DNA from: Planctomycetia bacterium
GTDB taxonomy: Bacteria > Planctomycetota > Brocadiia > Brocadiales > Brocadiaceae
Direction of reading: 5' to 3'
DNA: 64,000 bases
NCBI GenBank assembly: GCA_015075005.1
Contig: JABTVC010000002.1
Location: 1,408,259 to 1,472,258, forward strand
Both the position numbers and the translations under genes were made by a program. This document shows, piece after piece, positions 21,625 to 33,758 of this stretch (its first letter is position 1; each line of letters opens with the position of its first letter). The notes beneath the pieces were generated by a model. That model saw nothing but the letters and a program-made list of their open reading frames with translations. It made no database searches and was not told the origin of the DNA.

Positions 21625-21699
21625 GGGCCTATAGCTCAGTTGGTTTAGAGCATTCCCCTGATAAGGGAAAGGTCAGTGGTTCGAGTCCACTTAGGCCCA
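21625..21699 (+). tRNA. tRNA-Ile (GAT)
   Basis: Lies in the 16S-23S spacer. Seven-base acceptor stem GGGCCTA/TAGGCCC, anticodon loop CTGATAA with GAT, and a standard T arm ggttcgagtcc. The CCA end is not encoded. Confidence 0.95.
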
Positions 21700-21726
21700 C
21701 TATCTTGTAGCAAAAGATTAGAAAGA

Positions 21727-21802
21727 GGGGATGTAGCTCAATTGGGAGAGCGCTGCCCTTGCAAGGCAGAGGTTAGCGGTTCGACCCCGCTCATCTCCAC
21801 CA
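21727..21802 (+). tRNA. tRNA-Ala (TGC)
   Basis: Second spacer tRNA, 27 bases after tRNA-Ile. Acceptor stem ggggatg/catctcc, anticodon TGC in the loop CTTGCAA, and an encoded CCA end. Confidence 0.95.
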
Positions 21803-21923
21803 CTTTAAATTGTTATAAAAAATTTAAGGTGTAAAATTATGTTGTTTTGTTCTTTGAAAAGTGAATACTTAACGGGTAGCAATTAGATCCTCAATTGTGT
21901 GTGATTAGAAGATTACATAAATT

Positions 21924-24918
<2,995 letters not shown>

Positions 24919-24986
24919 TTTTTTTATAAACATTACATGCAACAAGAAGTATCTGTTGTTACCGTTAAGTTATTCATGATTTTTTT

Positions 24987-25097
24987 TCCGGTGGGCATAG
25001 TAAGAAGGAGACACCCGTTCCCATTCCGAACACGGTAGTTAAGCTTTTTACGCCGATGGTACTGGTGAAAGCTGGGAGAGTAGGTCACTGCCGGAAA
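24987..25097 (+). rRNA. rrf: 5S ribosomal RNA
   Basis: About 110 bases, starting ccggtgggcatag and closing with cactgccgg. The central ccgttcccattccgaacacgg is typical of bacterial 5S. It lies about 70 bases after the 23S gene. Ends are approximate. Confidence 0.93.
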
Positions 25098-25105
25098 TTT
25101 TATTG

Positions 25106-25142
25106 AAAAAACCCGTCCAGAGTAATCTGGATGGGTTTTTTG
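25106..25142 (+). terminator. Intrinsic terminator of the rRNA operon
   Basis: Stem aacccgtccag/ctggatgggtt with an agtaat loop, followed by a run of T. It comes right after 5S. Confidence 0.9.
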
Positions 25143-25196
25143 TTTAATAATGCGGGTTTTTTCTTATATAGACATTGTACTTGTTTGAAGTTTTGT

Positions 25197-25655
25197 ATGC
25201 TATCAAAAGAGGATATATTTAAAGAATATCTGGACTCGAAAAAGTTAAAATTTACTGTAGAAAGACAGAAGATACTTGAACGCGTTTTTGCAAACTATAA
25301 GCATTTCGAAGCAGATGAGTTATTAATTGATCTTAGGCAAAACAAGCTTAAAATTTCGAAGGCAACAATATATCGTACCCTTTCTTTACTTGTAAAGTGT
25401 GGGTTGCTGAGAGAAGTAATTTTTGGCGAAAGACATACACACTACGAACCGGTATTTGGGCAAGATCACCACGACCATTTAGTTTGTAATAATTGCGGTA
25501 AGATAATTGAATTTGTAAATCACAGAATTGAGAGATTGCAGGACGAGGTCTGTAAAAAAAACGATTTCGAACCACAATCTCATCGGTTGCAGATTCAAGG
25601 TTTATGTGCAGTTTGTAGAATAAAGGAATTCGAAGCAGTACAAATAAAGGATTAA
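25197..25655 (+). CDS. Fur-family metal-dependent repressor
   Basis: A 152-residue regulator of the Fur family (Fur, Zur or PerR type). From the ATG at 25197: winged-helix DNA-binding part with FTVERQKILERVF and the recognition segment ISKATIYRTLSLLVKCGLL, then the metal-binding dimer domain with HTHYEPVFGQDHHDHLVCNNCGKIIEF and CAVC. The two CxxC pairs (CNNC, CAVC) form the structural zinc site. Which metal it senses cannot be told; iron (ferritin is nearby) and zinc (znu cluster) are both possible. The frame opens upstream, but the extra residues do not belong to the family. Confidence 0.85.
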   Translation: MLSKEDIFKEYLDSKKLKFTVERQKILERVFANYKHFEADELLIDLRQNKLKISKATIYRTLSLLVKCGLLREVIFGERHTHYEPVFGQDHHDHLVCNNCGKIIEFVNHRIERLQDEVCKKNDFEPQSHRLQIQGLCAVCRIKEFEAVQIKD

Positions 25656-25681
25656 TAAATTCCATTTGTGGAGGTGTGATT

Positions 25682-25912
25682 ATGGCACAGGTATGTTTAT
25701 TATGTGGTAAAAAAACTCGCGTTGGAAACCAAATTGAGCGAAGAGGATTGGCGAAGTGGAAAGGTGGTGTCGGAAGAAAGATCACGGGAAAGACCAAGAG
25801 AAAATTTAAAATAAACTTGCAGCGAGTGAAAGCAAAATTTGAGGGTACCGTTAAAAAGATAAAAGTCTGTACGAGATGTATTAGTGCCGGTAAAGTAACA
25901 AAGGCCTTGTAA
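25682..25912 (+). CDS. rpmB: 50S ribosomal protein L28
   Basis: A 76-residue ribosomal protein of the large subunit. Starts MAQVCLLCGKKTRVGN and ends KVCTRCISAGKVTKAL, with two CxxC pairs for zinc, the basic KTKRKFKINLQRVK in the middle. The start ATG (25682) sits seven bases after GGAGG; the GTG at 25676 is too close to this site. It follows fur by 26 bases and precedes gatC. Confidence 0.93.
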   Translation: MAQVCLLCGKKTRVGNQIERRGLAKWKGGVGRKITGKTKRKFKINLQRVKAKFEGTVKKIKVCTRCISAGKVTKAL

Positions 25913-25946
25913 ATATAATTAGATATATTAAATTGCAATTTTCTTT

Positions 25947-26234
25947 ATGATGATCGATAAAGACGAAGTTGAGTATATAGCAAATCTTTCTCGAATTAGT
26001 CTAAATGAACGAGAAAAAGATATGTTTGTTCATCAGCTGAATGATATTTTGTCTTATATCGAAAAGCTTAACACATTAGATACTAAAAATGTCAAGCCAA
26101 TGGCATACATATTAAAAGTATCCAATGTTTTTAGAGAAGATAAGTTAGAAACTTCTATCCCCATTCAAGATGTCTTGATAAATGCACCTTCCACCAAAAG
26201 CGGTTTTTTTAAAGTACCAAAGGTAATTGAATAA
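25947..26234 (+). CDS. gatC: Asp/Glu-tRNA amidotransferase subunit C
   Basis: The small helical subunit that holds GatA and GatB together in the enzyme that amidates Glu-tRNA(Gln) or Asp-tRNA(Asn). At 95 residues it has the usual pattern: VEYIANLSRISLNEREKDMF, then QLNDILSYIEKLNTLDT and VSNVFREDKLETSI. It is the first gene of a gatCAB run. Confidence 0.9.
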   Translation: MMIDKDEVEYIANLSRISLNEREKDMFVHQLNDILSYIEKLNTLDTKNVKPMAYILKVSNVFREDKLETSIPIQDVLINAPSTKSGFFKVPKVIE

Positions 26235-26255
26235 GAATACTTTGAATTAAGAGGC

Positions 26256-27737
26256 TTGTCTTTGCGACTTTTTGAAACTTCTGCAATCCAAATAAAAAAT
26301 AAAATTTTATCCAAAGAAATCCGAGCAACTGATTTTATAAAGATTGTCTTTGATCATATAAAAAATGTTGAGCCAAATATCCAGTCTTTTATAACTCTAA
26401 ACGAAGATGAAGCAATAAAAAAGGCAATTGAAGTAGATAAAAAAATTGAAAATAGTGAGAATGTTGGTGCACTTGCTGGTATTCCAGTAGCTGTTAAAGA
26501 TAATATATGCACAAAAAATTTATACACAACGTGTGCCTCAAATATCCTCAAAACATTTATACCCCCTTATGATGCCTTTGTTATTAAGCGCTTAAAAGAA
26601 GAAGATGCGATAATAGTTGGCAAGACAAATTTAGACGAGTTCGCAATGGGCTCATCAACAGAAAATTCTGCTTACAAAATTACACGAAATCCCTGGAATC
26701 TTGAATGTGTCCCTGGTGGTTCTAGTGGTGGCTCAGCTGCGGCCGTAGCAGCAGACTTTTCATTGATGGCTTTAGGGTCCGAAACAGGCGGGTCTGTTAG
26801 ACAACCTGCATCGCTGTGTGGCGTCGTTGGAATAAAGCCGACGTATGGTCGGGTATCACGGTATGGGCTTGTTGCCTTTGGATCTTCTCTCGATCAGGTC
26901 GGAACTTTGTCAAAAGATGTGAGAGATGCGGCACTTTTATTACGCGTAATCGCTGGGTATGATCTGCATGACACAACGTCTGCAAATATCGCTGTTCCCG
27001 ACTACTTAGATACAATAGATTCCGGAGTTAAAGGTTTAAGAATTGGAATACCAAAAGAATATTTTGCAGTCTCGTTTAATGATGATGTTTGTAAAGCTCT
27101 TAAAGATGCATTGAAAATATATGAACGCCTTGGAGCTCAAGTTGTTGATATATCACTGCCACATACGGAGTATGCGGTAGCAGTTTATTATATTATTGCA
27201 AATGCAGAGGCAAGCTCAAATTTGGCACGTTATGATGGTGTTAGGTATGGCTATAGGACGTTTAAACCAAACGGAATCATGGACATGTATTATCGTACCC
27301 GGTCTGAAGGATTTGGCAACGAAGTCAAACGGCGTATTATGTTAGGAAACTATGCACTGAGTTCCGGGTATTATGATGCATATTATTTAAAGGCATCTAA
27401 GGTTAGAAATTTGATAAAAATAGATTTTGATATAGCATTTGAAAAGGTTGATTGTATCATTTGCCCTACATCTCCTGTCCCTGCCTTTAAAATAGGAGAA
27501 CGTGCTAACAATCCACTAGAGATGTATCTTTCCGATATCTATACTATTCCAGCAAATCTTGCTGGTATTCCTGGTATCTCTATTCCTTGTGGGTTTTCAA
27601 AGGATGGTTTGCCCATTGGGATGCAGATTCTCGGAAAACATTTTGAAGAAAAAAAATTATTACAAATCGCATATGCTTTTGAGCGGGAAACTGATTTTCA
27701 TTTAAAAAAACCCGCACTAAAAATTTCTCCGGTTTAG
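26256..27737 (+). CDS. gatA: Asp/Glu-tRNA amidotransferase subunit A
   Basis: The amidase subunit that releases ammonia from glutamine. The catalytic Lys of PVAVKDNI and the two serines of GGSSGGSAAAVAA form the Ser-cisSer-Lys triad. The TTG start at 26256 gives 493 residues (family about 480-490). Other landmarks are FAMGSSTENSAY, GSETGGSVRQPAS and CPTSPVPAF. It follows gatC by 21 bases and precedes gatB by 26. Confidence 0.94.
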   Translation: MSLRLFETSAIQIKNKILSKEIRATDFIKIVFDHIKNVEPNIQSFITLNEDEAIKKAIEVDKKIENSENVGALAGIPVAVKDNICTKNLYTTCASNILKTFIPPYDAFVIKRLKEEDAIIVGKTNLDEFAMGSSTENSAYKITRNPWNLECVPGGSSGGSAAAVAADFSLMALGSETGGSVRQPASLCGVVGIKPTYGRVSRYGLVAFGSSLDQVGTLSKDVRDAALLLRVIAGYDLHDTTSANIAVPDYLDTIDSGVKGLRIGIPKEYFAVSFNDDVCKALKDALKIYERLGAQVVDISLPHTEYAVAVYYIIANAEASSNLARYDGVRYGYRTFKPNGIMDMYYRTRSEGFGNEVKRRIMLGNYALSSGYYDAYYLKASKVRNLIKIDFDIAFEKVDCIICPTSPVPAFKIGERANNPLEMYLSDIYTIPANLAGIPGISIPCGFSKDGLPIGMQILGKHFEEKKLLQIAYAFERETDFHLKKPALKISPV

Positions 27738-27763
27738 GGATACTATTCAAAAGGTTTTCTTGT

Positions 27764-29200
27764 ATGACGTATGAAGTTGTTATAGGTTTAGAAACTCATG
27801 CAGAATTAGCGACCGTAACGAAATTGTTCTGTGGATGCAGCACTCAATTTGGCGTTGATCCGAATATGCAGGTCTGTCCCGTGTGTCTTGGTATGCCAGG
27901 TGTTTTGCCTGTAATGAACAAAAAGGCCTTTGAATATGCGCTGAAGGCTGCCGTTGCACTCAATTGCAAGATTGATGAGTTCACAAATTTTGACCGAAAA
28001 AGTTATTACTATCCTGATTTGCCAAAAAACTATCAGGTTTCCCAAAATTATCACAATTTGGGTGCTGATGGGTATCTGGATATTAGTGTGAATGGGGTTA
28101 CAAACAGGATTCGTATCCATAATGTCCATTTAGAAGAGGAGGCAGGTAAACTCATTCATCCTGAAGAAGTTGGTGCAGATTACAGCCTTGTTGATTTTAA
28201 CAGGGCTGGTGTTCCATTGCTTGAAATCGTCTCATATCCAGACATGAGACGAGTGGATGAGGTGGAAAGCTATATGCAAACCTTACGAAAAATACTTTTA
28301 TATACCGAAGTTTCTGATTGTAAGATGCAAGAGGGTTCTCTTCGGTTTGAAGCAAGTATTTCGTTGAGGAAAAAAGGTTGTGATAAACTGGGTAATAGGG
28401 TAGAAATAAAAAACCTTAACTCAATGAAGTCCGTTCTCAAAGCAATTGAATATGAGACGATAAGACAGCGTGATGTATTAGACAGAGGAGAAACCGTTGG
28501 CAGGGAAACGAGGTTGTGGGATGAAGTAAACGAGAAGAGCGCACGCATGCGCTCGAAAGAAGAGTCTCAGGATTATCGATATTTTCCGGAGCCAGACCTC
28601 TTGCCCGTTTTGATTGATGAAAAATGGTTACGCGCAATCAAAGATACCATACCCGAACTTCCTTTGGCCAGAAGGCAGAGGTTTATTGAAGGCTTCGCAC
28701 TTTCCGGGTATGACGCGAGTTTGCTTATTGATGAAAAGATACTTGCAGATTTTTTTGAAGAATGTGTAAAAATATTAAATCGCCCTAAGGCATTCTGTAA
28801 TTGGATTACGAATGACTTGTTGAGAGAGGTAAAAGATAGAAAATTAGATATTTATCATTTAAAAATTAAGCCCAAACAATTGGCGGCTTTAGTTGAAATA
28901 ATAGAAAAAGGTACCATCAGCAGTACCATTGCAAAAGAAGTATTCTCAGAGATGATTCAAACGGGAAAAGATCCTAAAACGGTCGTTGAAGAGAAGAAAT
29001 TGGTACAGATCAGTGATGAAGGGTTGATTGAAGCCATAATAACGAAGGTTATATCAGGCAATCCTGATGCGGTTGAGGATTATAAAAAAGGGAAAAAGAA
29101 CGCACTTACCTTTTTGGTGGGGCAGGTTATGAAAGAAACTAAAGGGAAGGCAAATCCCAAGATGGTTAACGAGCTTTTAGAGAAAAAAGTTCGTGTATAA
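27764..29200 (+). CDS. gatB: Asp/Glu-tRNA amidotransferase subunit B
   Basis: The kinase and tRNA-binding subunit. N-terminal GLETHAELATVTKLFCGCSTQFG, then CPVCLGMPGVLPVMN, DRKSYYYPDLPKNYQ with the metal and ATP residues, and HLEEEAGKLIH. The C-terminal helical YqeY-type domain runs from about residue 330. Length 478 is normal. No other gene follows in the operon. Having gatCAB suggests the host makes Gln-tRNA or Asn-tRNA indirectly. Confidence 0.94.
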   Translation: MTYEVVIGLETHAELATVTKLFCGCSTQFGVDPNMQVCPVCLGMPGVLPVMNKKAFEYALKAAVALNCKIDEFTNFDRKSYYYPDLPKNYQVSQNYHNLGADGYLDISVNGVTNRIRIHNVHLEEEAGKLIHPEEVGADYSLVDFNRAGVPLLEIVSYPDMRRVDEVESYMQTLRKILLYTEVSDCKMQEGSLRFEASISLRKKGCDKLGNRVEIKNLNSMKSVLKAIEYETIRQRDVLDRGETVGRETRLWDEVNEKSARMRSKEESQDYRYFPEPDLLPVLIDEKWLRAIKDTIPELPLARRQRFIEGFALSGYDASLLIDEKILADFFEECVKILNRPKAFCNWITNDLLREVKDRKLDIYHLKIKPKQLAALVEIIEKGTISSTIAKEVFSEMIQTGKDPKTVVEEKKLVQISDEGLIEAIITKVISGNPDAVEDYKKGKKNALTFLVGQVMKETKGKANPKMVNELLEKKVRV

Positions 29201-29459
29201 AGAATCTGTAAGACATCAAACATGTAGCAGGAAAGTTCTTCATTCAGCTAAAGCTTGCCAATAAAACAAGCCAACTATGTATTATCCCCTTTGAGGTATT
29301 CTTCCGGTATGTGATATTGTCCAGCCTGATGTTGTCATGGTTTGCAAGAAAAATAAGATTATCGAACCGTAGTGACTCAAAATACAGATCACAACAGGTG
29401 CAGGTGGTGCGTGCCTTGTCGGAAGAGGACGAGCAATTTCTGCTTCGAAAAAGGGTGGA

Positions 29460-29996
29460 TTATTTCATTTTGGAAGGCAACGTGATCGTCTCGCCGGCTA
29501 CCATGAAGTTGCCGCTCCCGCGATGATGAATCGTCCGCGGGTCTTTGTTTGACGGGTCGATCCACGCTTTGAGTACCTCAAGGATGAAGAGGTTATATTT
29601 AGCAACCATCTTTCCATCGACGACTTTGCATTCAAGATTCGCATAGCACTCGTCAATGATCGGTGCCTTGATACACGAGGCTGGCATCTGCGTGAGACCG
29701 AAGGTCTTGAACTTGTCTACCTTTTGTCCGGAGGTATTCCCACAGTCCACCACCTTTTTAGCCAACTCAACCGTTGGGATATTGATCACGCATTCTCTGG
29801 TCGTTTTCAAAATGTCGAACGTGTAGTTTCGATTGCTAATCACGCAACCTACGATTGGCGGCTCGAAATCTATCATTATGTGCCACGACATCGTCATGAT
29901 GTTTGCCCGCCCCTTGCTGGCGGTCGTGACCATCACCACTGGCCCGGGCTCGAGCAAGCCATAGACCTTGGATAAGGGGAAAGATTTTTTTGCCAT
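29460..29996 (-). CDS. Flavin reductase-like (flavoredoxin type) protein
   Basis: A 178-residue protein of the FMN-binding split-barrel group. Residues 15-60 read LEPGPVVMVTTASKGRANIMTMSWHIMIDFEPPIVGCVI, the usual FMN-binding start. RNYTFDILKTTRECVINIP and VDCGNTSGQKVDKF follow, with an ECKVV strand later. It probably binds FMN and passes electrons between NAD(P)H-linked enzymes. It is on its own, facing away from gatB, after a gap of about 260 bases with no gene. Confidence 0.8.
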   Translation of the reverse strand: MAKKSFPLSKVYGLLEPGPVVMVTTASKGRANIMTMSWHIMIDFEPPIVGCVISNRNYTFDILKTTRECVINIPTVELAKKVVDCGNTSGQKVDKFKTFGLTQMPASCIKAPIIDECYANLECKVVDGKMVAKYNLFILEVLKAWIDPSNKDPRTIHHRGSGNFMVAGETITLPSKMK

Positions 29997-30056
29997 CCTG
30001 AGACCCCTGTTTTATATGGTTGATTTCGCTATGAATTCACTGAACAGATGGCTACT

Positions 30057-31387
30057 TCAGGCAAACACATAATATCTGACTATAACATAGATGTTAGATA
30101 TGAGCAATGTTTCCAAAGTAATTGGTATTGAATAGACAAGGAATTTTCTAAAAGTTATGGGATATCCTGCCTTTTCAGAAATACCCAGAGTAATAACATT
30201 TGCAGAGGCGCCAATCGGGCTAGCGTTTCCCCCAAGGCAAGTCCCTAGTGCCAAAGACCACCAAACAGGCATAAGGGTTGAATGCTGAAGAAAAGGTTTT
30301 AAATCCCATTCTTTTGGCAATACGGCCTCTGCCGTATCTTTTACCAAAGGAATCATACTTGCGACAAAAGGAATATTATCAACAATCGACGAACCTATTG
30401 CTGAAAACCACAACATTACAACCGACATAGTGAACATGCTCTCAGCGTTTGGCCTTGTTAGCGCTATCAAACCTTCTGAAAGTTTTGAAATGAGTCCAAC
30501 CTTAACAACGCCACCCACAATAATAAACAATCCCATAAAAAAGAAAATGGTTGGCCATTCTAACTCCCGAAATACCAGATGTACCTGTTCTTTCGAGATG
30601 ATAAGCAGTACTGCTGCTCCGACAAGCGCTATGGTCGCCGGCTCATAGTGAAACGTCCCATGAAAAATAAATCCAAGCATCACCATTCCCAAAACACCAA
30701 GAGACTTTTTCAACAAACCAATATCCTTAATCAATGCGTATTCGTCCATGGCAAGTATCTTCTTCTTTACTTCTTCTTTCACATGCATTTTTTTCCCAAA
30801 GATGAACTTCATAGTCAGGATAAATCCGGCAAATATGAATAACACAGCTGGTGCGAGATGATAAATAAAATCCATAAAGGTAAGCTGTACCTTGCTGGCA
30901 ATCATGATATTGGGGGGGTCGCCAATGAGTGTTGCCGTACCGCCAATATTGCAGGCCATAATTTCAGAAATTATAAAAGGAAATGGATCCAACTCTAACT
31001 CCTCTGCAATAAACAGTGCAACAGGAACGATAAGTAAAACAGTAGTAACATTATCAAGCAGCGCAGATGCAAACGCAGTTATAGACGCAAAGAAAACGAG
31101 AATCGAAAACGGTTTGCCTTTTGCGAGTTTTGCCGACTTAATAGCAATAAATTGAAATATCCCCGTTTTCTTAAGGATGTCGACGATAATCATCATGCTT
31201 ATTAATAAAAATATCACATTATAGTCTATTGCGTAAAGTTCATCATAAAAAGCTTCGTGTTGACTGACGACTTTAAGGAGTATCATCAAACCAGCGCCAA
31301 TCAACGCCACCTTTGTTTTATCAAGTTTTCCGAGACAATTAAACCAAACGATGCAAGAAATATTAGTGTAGCAATCCAAAATACCAT
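30057..31387 (-). CDS. ArsB/NhaD-family ion transporter, one-base frameshift at N-terminus
   Basis: A 12-helix carrier of the ArsB/NhaD (ion transporter) superfamily, about 440 residues. It shows FASALLDNVTTVLLIVPVAL, GGTATLIGDPPNIMIASK, and a second repeat with SIVDNIPFVASMIPLV and LGGNASPIGASANVI. The true start is probably ATG at 31387 (MVFWIATLIFLASFGLIVSE), joining the main frame at LDKTKVALIGA only if one A is added to the run at 31326-31329. As written, the listed frame begins with nonsense sequence. Arsenite, Na+/H+ or citrate specificity is not known. Confidence 0.8.
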
Positions 31388-31575
31388 AATGGTTGTTTCC
31401 TCATTATTTTTATGAATTAATAATTGATTATCTCATTCGATAACGTAAAATAGATTATCATAAAAAACTTTAAATTAAAAACAGTAAATTTTAAATTAGG
31501 AGTATTTTTTATATTTTTTGCTACGACACAGGATAAAAAATTGGAGTTTATTTTTCGTGGAGGGGGTAATAGAGT

Positions 31576-32031
31576 ATGAAAGTTAAAGATATCATGAGTA
31601 AAGACCCAACGGTAGTTCCTATCTCAGGCACGTTTTTGAACCTTATGGAAAAACTTGGAAAGATCAGTTTTCATATCATATTCGTGGTTGACAAGGATGA
31701 AAAACTTGCCGGGGTTGTAACCGAGACAGATCTTTTAAAGGTGCTTATGCCGAAATATTTAAATACGGGCGATGCGTTATTTTCGGTTATGGGCGAAGAT
31801 TATTTTGACAAAAGATGTCACGATTGCAAAGATTTAAGTATTACTGAAATTATGTCAAAACCGGTTATGTCTGCTACAGCAAAAGAGGATGATACCATAG
31901 TCAAAGTAGCCGCAGCCTTGCTAAACAAAAAAATACATGCTGTCCCCGTGTTAAGAGATGGCAAAGTTATAGGCATTGTATCCAGGTTAATCCTTTTACG
32001 ATACATGACGAAGGTTATCCATAAGGGATAG
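31576..32031 (+). CDS. CBS-pair protein
   Basis: A 151-residue protein made of two CBS modules: MKVKDIMSKDPTVVPISG then IIFVVDKDEKLAGVVTETDLLK, and ITEIMSKPVMSATAKEDDTI then HAVPVLRDGKVIGIVSR. CBS pairs bind adenine nucleotides and act as energy sensors. The middle contains HDC and a CHDC-type stretch (KRCHDCKD), which could bind a metal. A GGAGGGGG site comes before the start. The dodecin-like gene follows by 12 bases. Confidence 0.85.
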   Translation: MKVKDIMSKDPTVVPISGTFLNLMEKLGKISFHIIFVVDKDEKLAGVVTETDLLKVLMPKYLNTGDALFSVMGEDYFDKRCHDCKDLSITEIMSKPVMSATAKEDDTIVKVAAALLNKKIHAVPVLRDGKVIGIVSRLILLRYMTKVIHKG

Positions 32032-32043
32032 ATTTTCAACTTT

Positions 32044-32247
32044 ATGAAAGGATTTATTGCAACGTCATGCGTACCCACCTTGACGATGGAAGATGCCATT
32101 CAAAATGCGATTTCAAGGGCATCGAAGACCTTGCGCAATTTGCGGTGGTTCCAGGTCATTGAAACTCGTGGTCGTATTGAAGATGGGAAGATCGCCCGCT
32201 GGGAGGTCATAGGAAAAGTAGGATTTGGATTGGAGGATAACCTGTAG
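32044..32247 (+). CDS. Second dodecin-like protein with altered N-terminus
   Basis: A 67-residue dodecin relative. From TMEDAIQNAISRASKTLRNLRWFQ on it nearly matches the first copy at 15167, with the same tryptophan and RGRI motif. But the start, MKGFIATSCVPTL, replaces the normal first strand (xYKVIELVGTS). An in-frame stop immediately upstream excludes a longer version. The fold may be altered, or small indels may have destroyed the N-terminus. It sits next to the CBS gene and may be cotranscribed. Confidence 0.7.
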   Translation: MKGFIATSCVPTLTMEDAIQNAISRASKTLRNLRWFQVIETRGRIEDGKIARWEVIGKVGFGLEDNL

Positions 32248-32266
32248 TTAATAATGGAGAAGATAC

Positions 32267-32536
32267 ATGGACCAAAATGAAGAAAAAGGATATACAGCAT
32301 ATCAAAAGAAGGTTATCAGGAATTTTTACGAAAACAAAGACCTTCGCCTGATACAAAAGCTGGGGGAATTAGTCTCGGATTTGTATTTGGAAACGAGTGA
32401 AAAAAAGAAGGAGTCCGGATGGAATAAGATAAGAAAAATACTTATTGATCTCAAGGTACATCCGAATGAGATGGAATTCTTAACGAAGGATAAAAATCTT
32501 GCCGTGATTTCAAAGAAATTGGCAGATATGTTTTGA
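32267..32536 (+). CDS. Small helical protein of unknown function
   Basis: An 89-residue charged, mainly helical protein (AYQKKVIRNFYENKDLRLIQKLGELVSDLYLETSEKKK). I do not recognise the family. It has no signal peptide or metal site. It lies 19 bases after the second dodecin on the same strand, so it is probably in the CBS-dodecin operon. Confidence 0.55.
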   Translation: MDQNEEKGYTAYQKKVIRNFYENKDLRLIQKLGELVSDLYLETSEKKKESGWNKIRKILIDLKVHPNEMEFLTKDKNLAVISKKLADMF

Positions 32537-32690
32537 TTCTTAGCAACGATAAAAAGCCTGAAACGAGAAGTCGGCATAAAAGGTTTCTGTTCCAGCAGAC
32601 AATCCGTGAATGCACCCCACTTTTCAGTGTTGTGACTTTTGTTTTGCCCAGCCGTGATAATGTGAGAGGAGAATTCTTCACAGTTGCGGC

Positions 32691-32721
32691 ATATAGAGCG
32701 AAGAGGCTCTTCGCTCTATAT
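32691..32721. terminator. Perfect palindrome between convergent genes
   Basis: Arms of 15 bases (atatagagcgaagag and its complement) with a one-base loop. It lies between the small helical gene and the end of the TPR gene, so it could serve as a two-way stop. No T-run is present. Confidence 0.45.
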
Positions 32722-32781
32722 GAATGAATAGTTATGCCAGGGTGCGTTCGTAATTATTGCATATCTTTATATCACAAACGT

Positions 32782-33758
32782 CTATTTCACTTTCTTGCTC
32801 TTTTTTTTATATATCGAGAAGTATCCCTCTGCATCTTTCTCCATGCCTTTGGCCTTATAGGCAGTGCCAAGATCGTTGTAAATTTCCACATTATTTGGGT
32901 CAGACATTACAGCCGTATGAAAGGCATCAATTGCATCATCGTACTGTTTTTTCTTCATGTAATCTTTCCCCAGCCGGTATTGGGCATCTGCATTACTGAC
33001 ATTAATTTCAACCGTTCTGTTGTAATATCGGATGGCTTCATCTACATTTCCGGTTTTATCATAAAGCTGGGCAATATTATACAGGGCATTTTCATGGCCT
33101 GGATCAATTTCCAGTGCCTTATTATATTCCGATAAGGCTTCCTTATCCAAACCTTTCATTGAATACACAATGCCTAAATTCGAATGGGCTATTGCGAGGC
33201 CCGGGTCGAATTCTATACGTTTCTTTAATATCTGAACTGCATCATCGTACTTACCAACTTTTGTATAAGCAATACCCAGGAGAGAATATGCAGACCGATT
33301 CTCTGGTTTAAGTTGGATAGTTTTCTGAAATGCCGTAATAGCGCTATCAAAGACACCTTTATCAAAATACGCCGAACCAAGATTGTAATACGCTTCGGCG
33401 TCTTTGGGCTTTTGTTCAATAGCCTTTGAAAGGCCTCAATGGCATTGTCATACATGCCCTTTTGTGCATATGCAACGCCAAGTTTGTTATATACATCAGG
33501 GTAGCTGGGATTCCTGGTGAGCGCCTTCTTATACATCTCAATCGCTTCATCAAAAAGTCCATACTGAGCATAGTTCAATCCTTGTTTATACAGCTCATCA
33601 GCGACATTAATACGGTCTAACAGGCTCTCGCTTTGAGTTTTACCTTTACTTTCCGCTGTAACCGTCCCCTCTTTTGAAAAACAACAGGGTGAATTCAACA
33701 GGGTTACCATCCAAAAGCCACAAACAATCGTTGTCGCTACAATCTTCTTACTATTCAC
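32782..33758 (-). CDS. Exported TPR-repeat protein, frameshifted
   Basis: A protein of about 320 residues made of tandem TPR units, with an N-terminal signal peptide (MNSKKIVATTIVCGFWMV). The first part (33758-33430) has LYKQGLNYAQYGLFDEAIEMYKKAL then DVYNKLGVAYAQKGMYDNAIEAF. The frame then breaks at the short A-run (plus-strand ttt at 33424-33426). After adding one A the repeats continue smoothly (AYYNLGSAYFDKG...) into the second frame, which ends at 32782 with DPNNVEIYNDLGTAYKAKG. Its start overlaps the stop of znuB by four bases, so it is last in the zinc/manganese operon. Its role there is unknown; TPRs usually bind other proteins. Confidence 0.8.

Noticed and set aside
29311..29526. 71-codon plus-strand frame between gatB and the flavin reductase gene
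   Set aside because: No ribosome site and no family-like traits; it overlaps the flavin reductase gene on the other strand.
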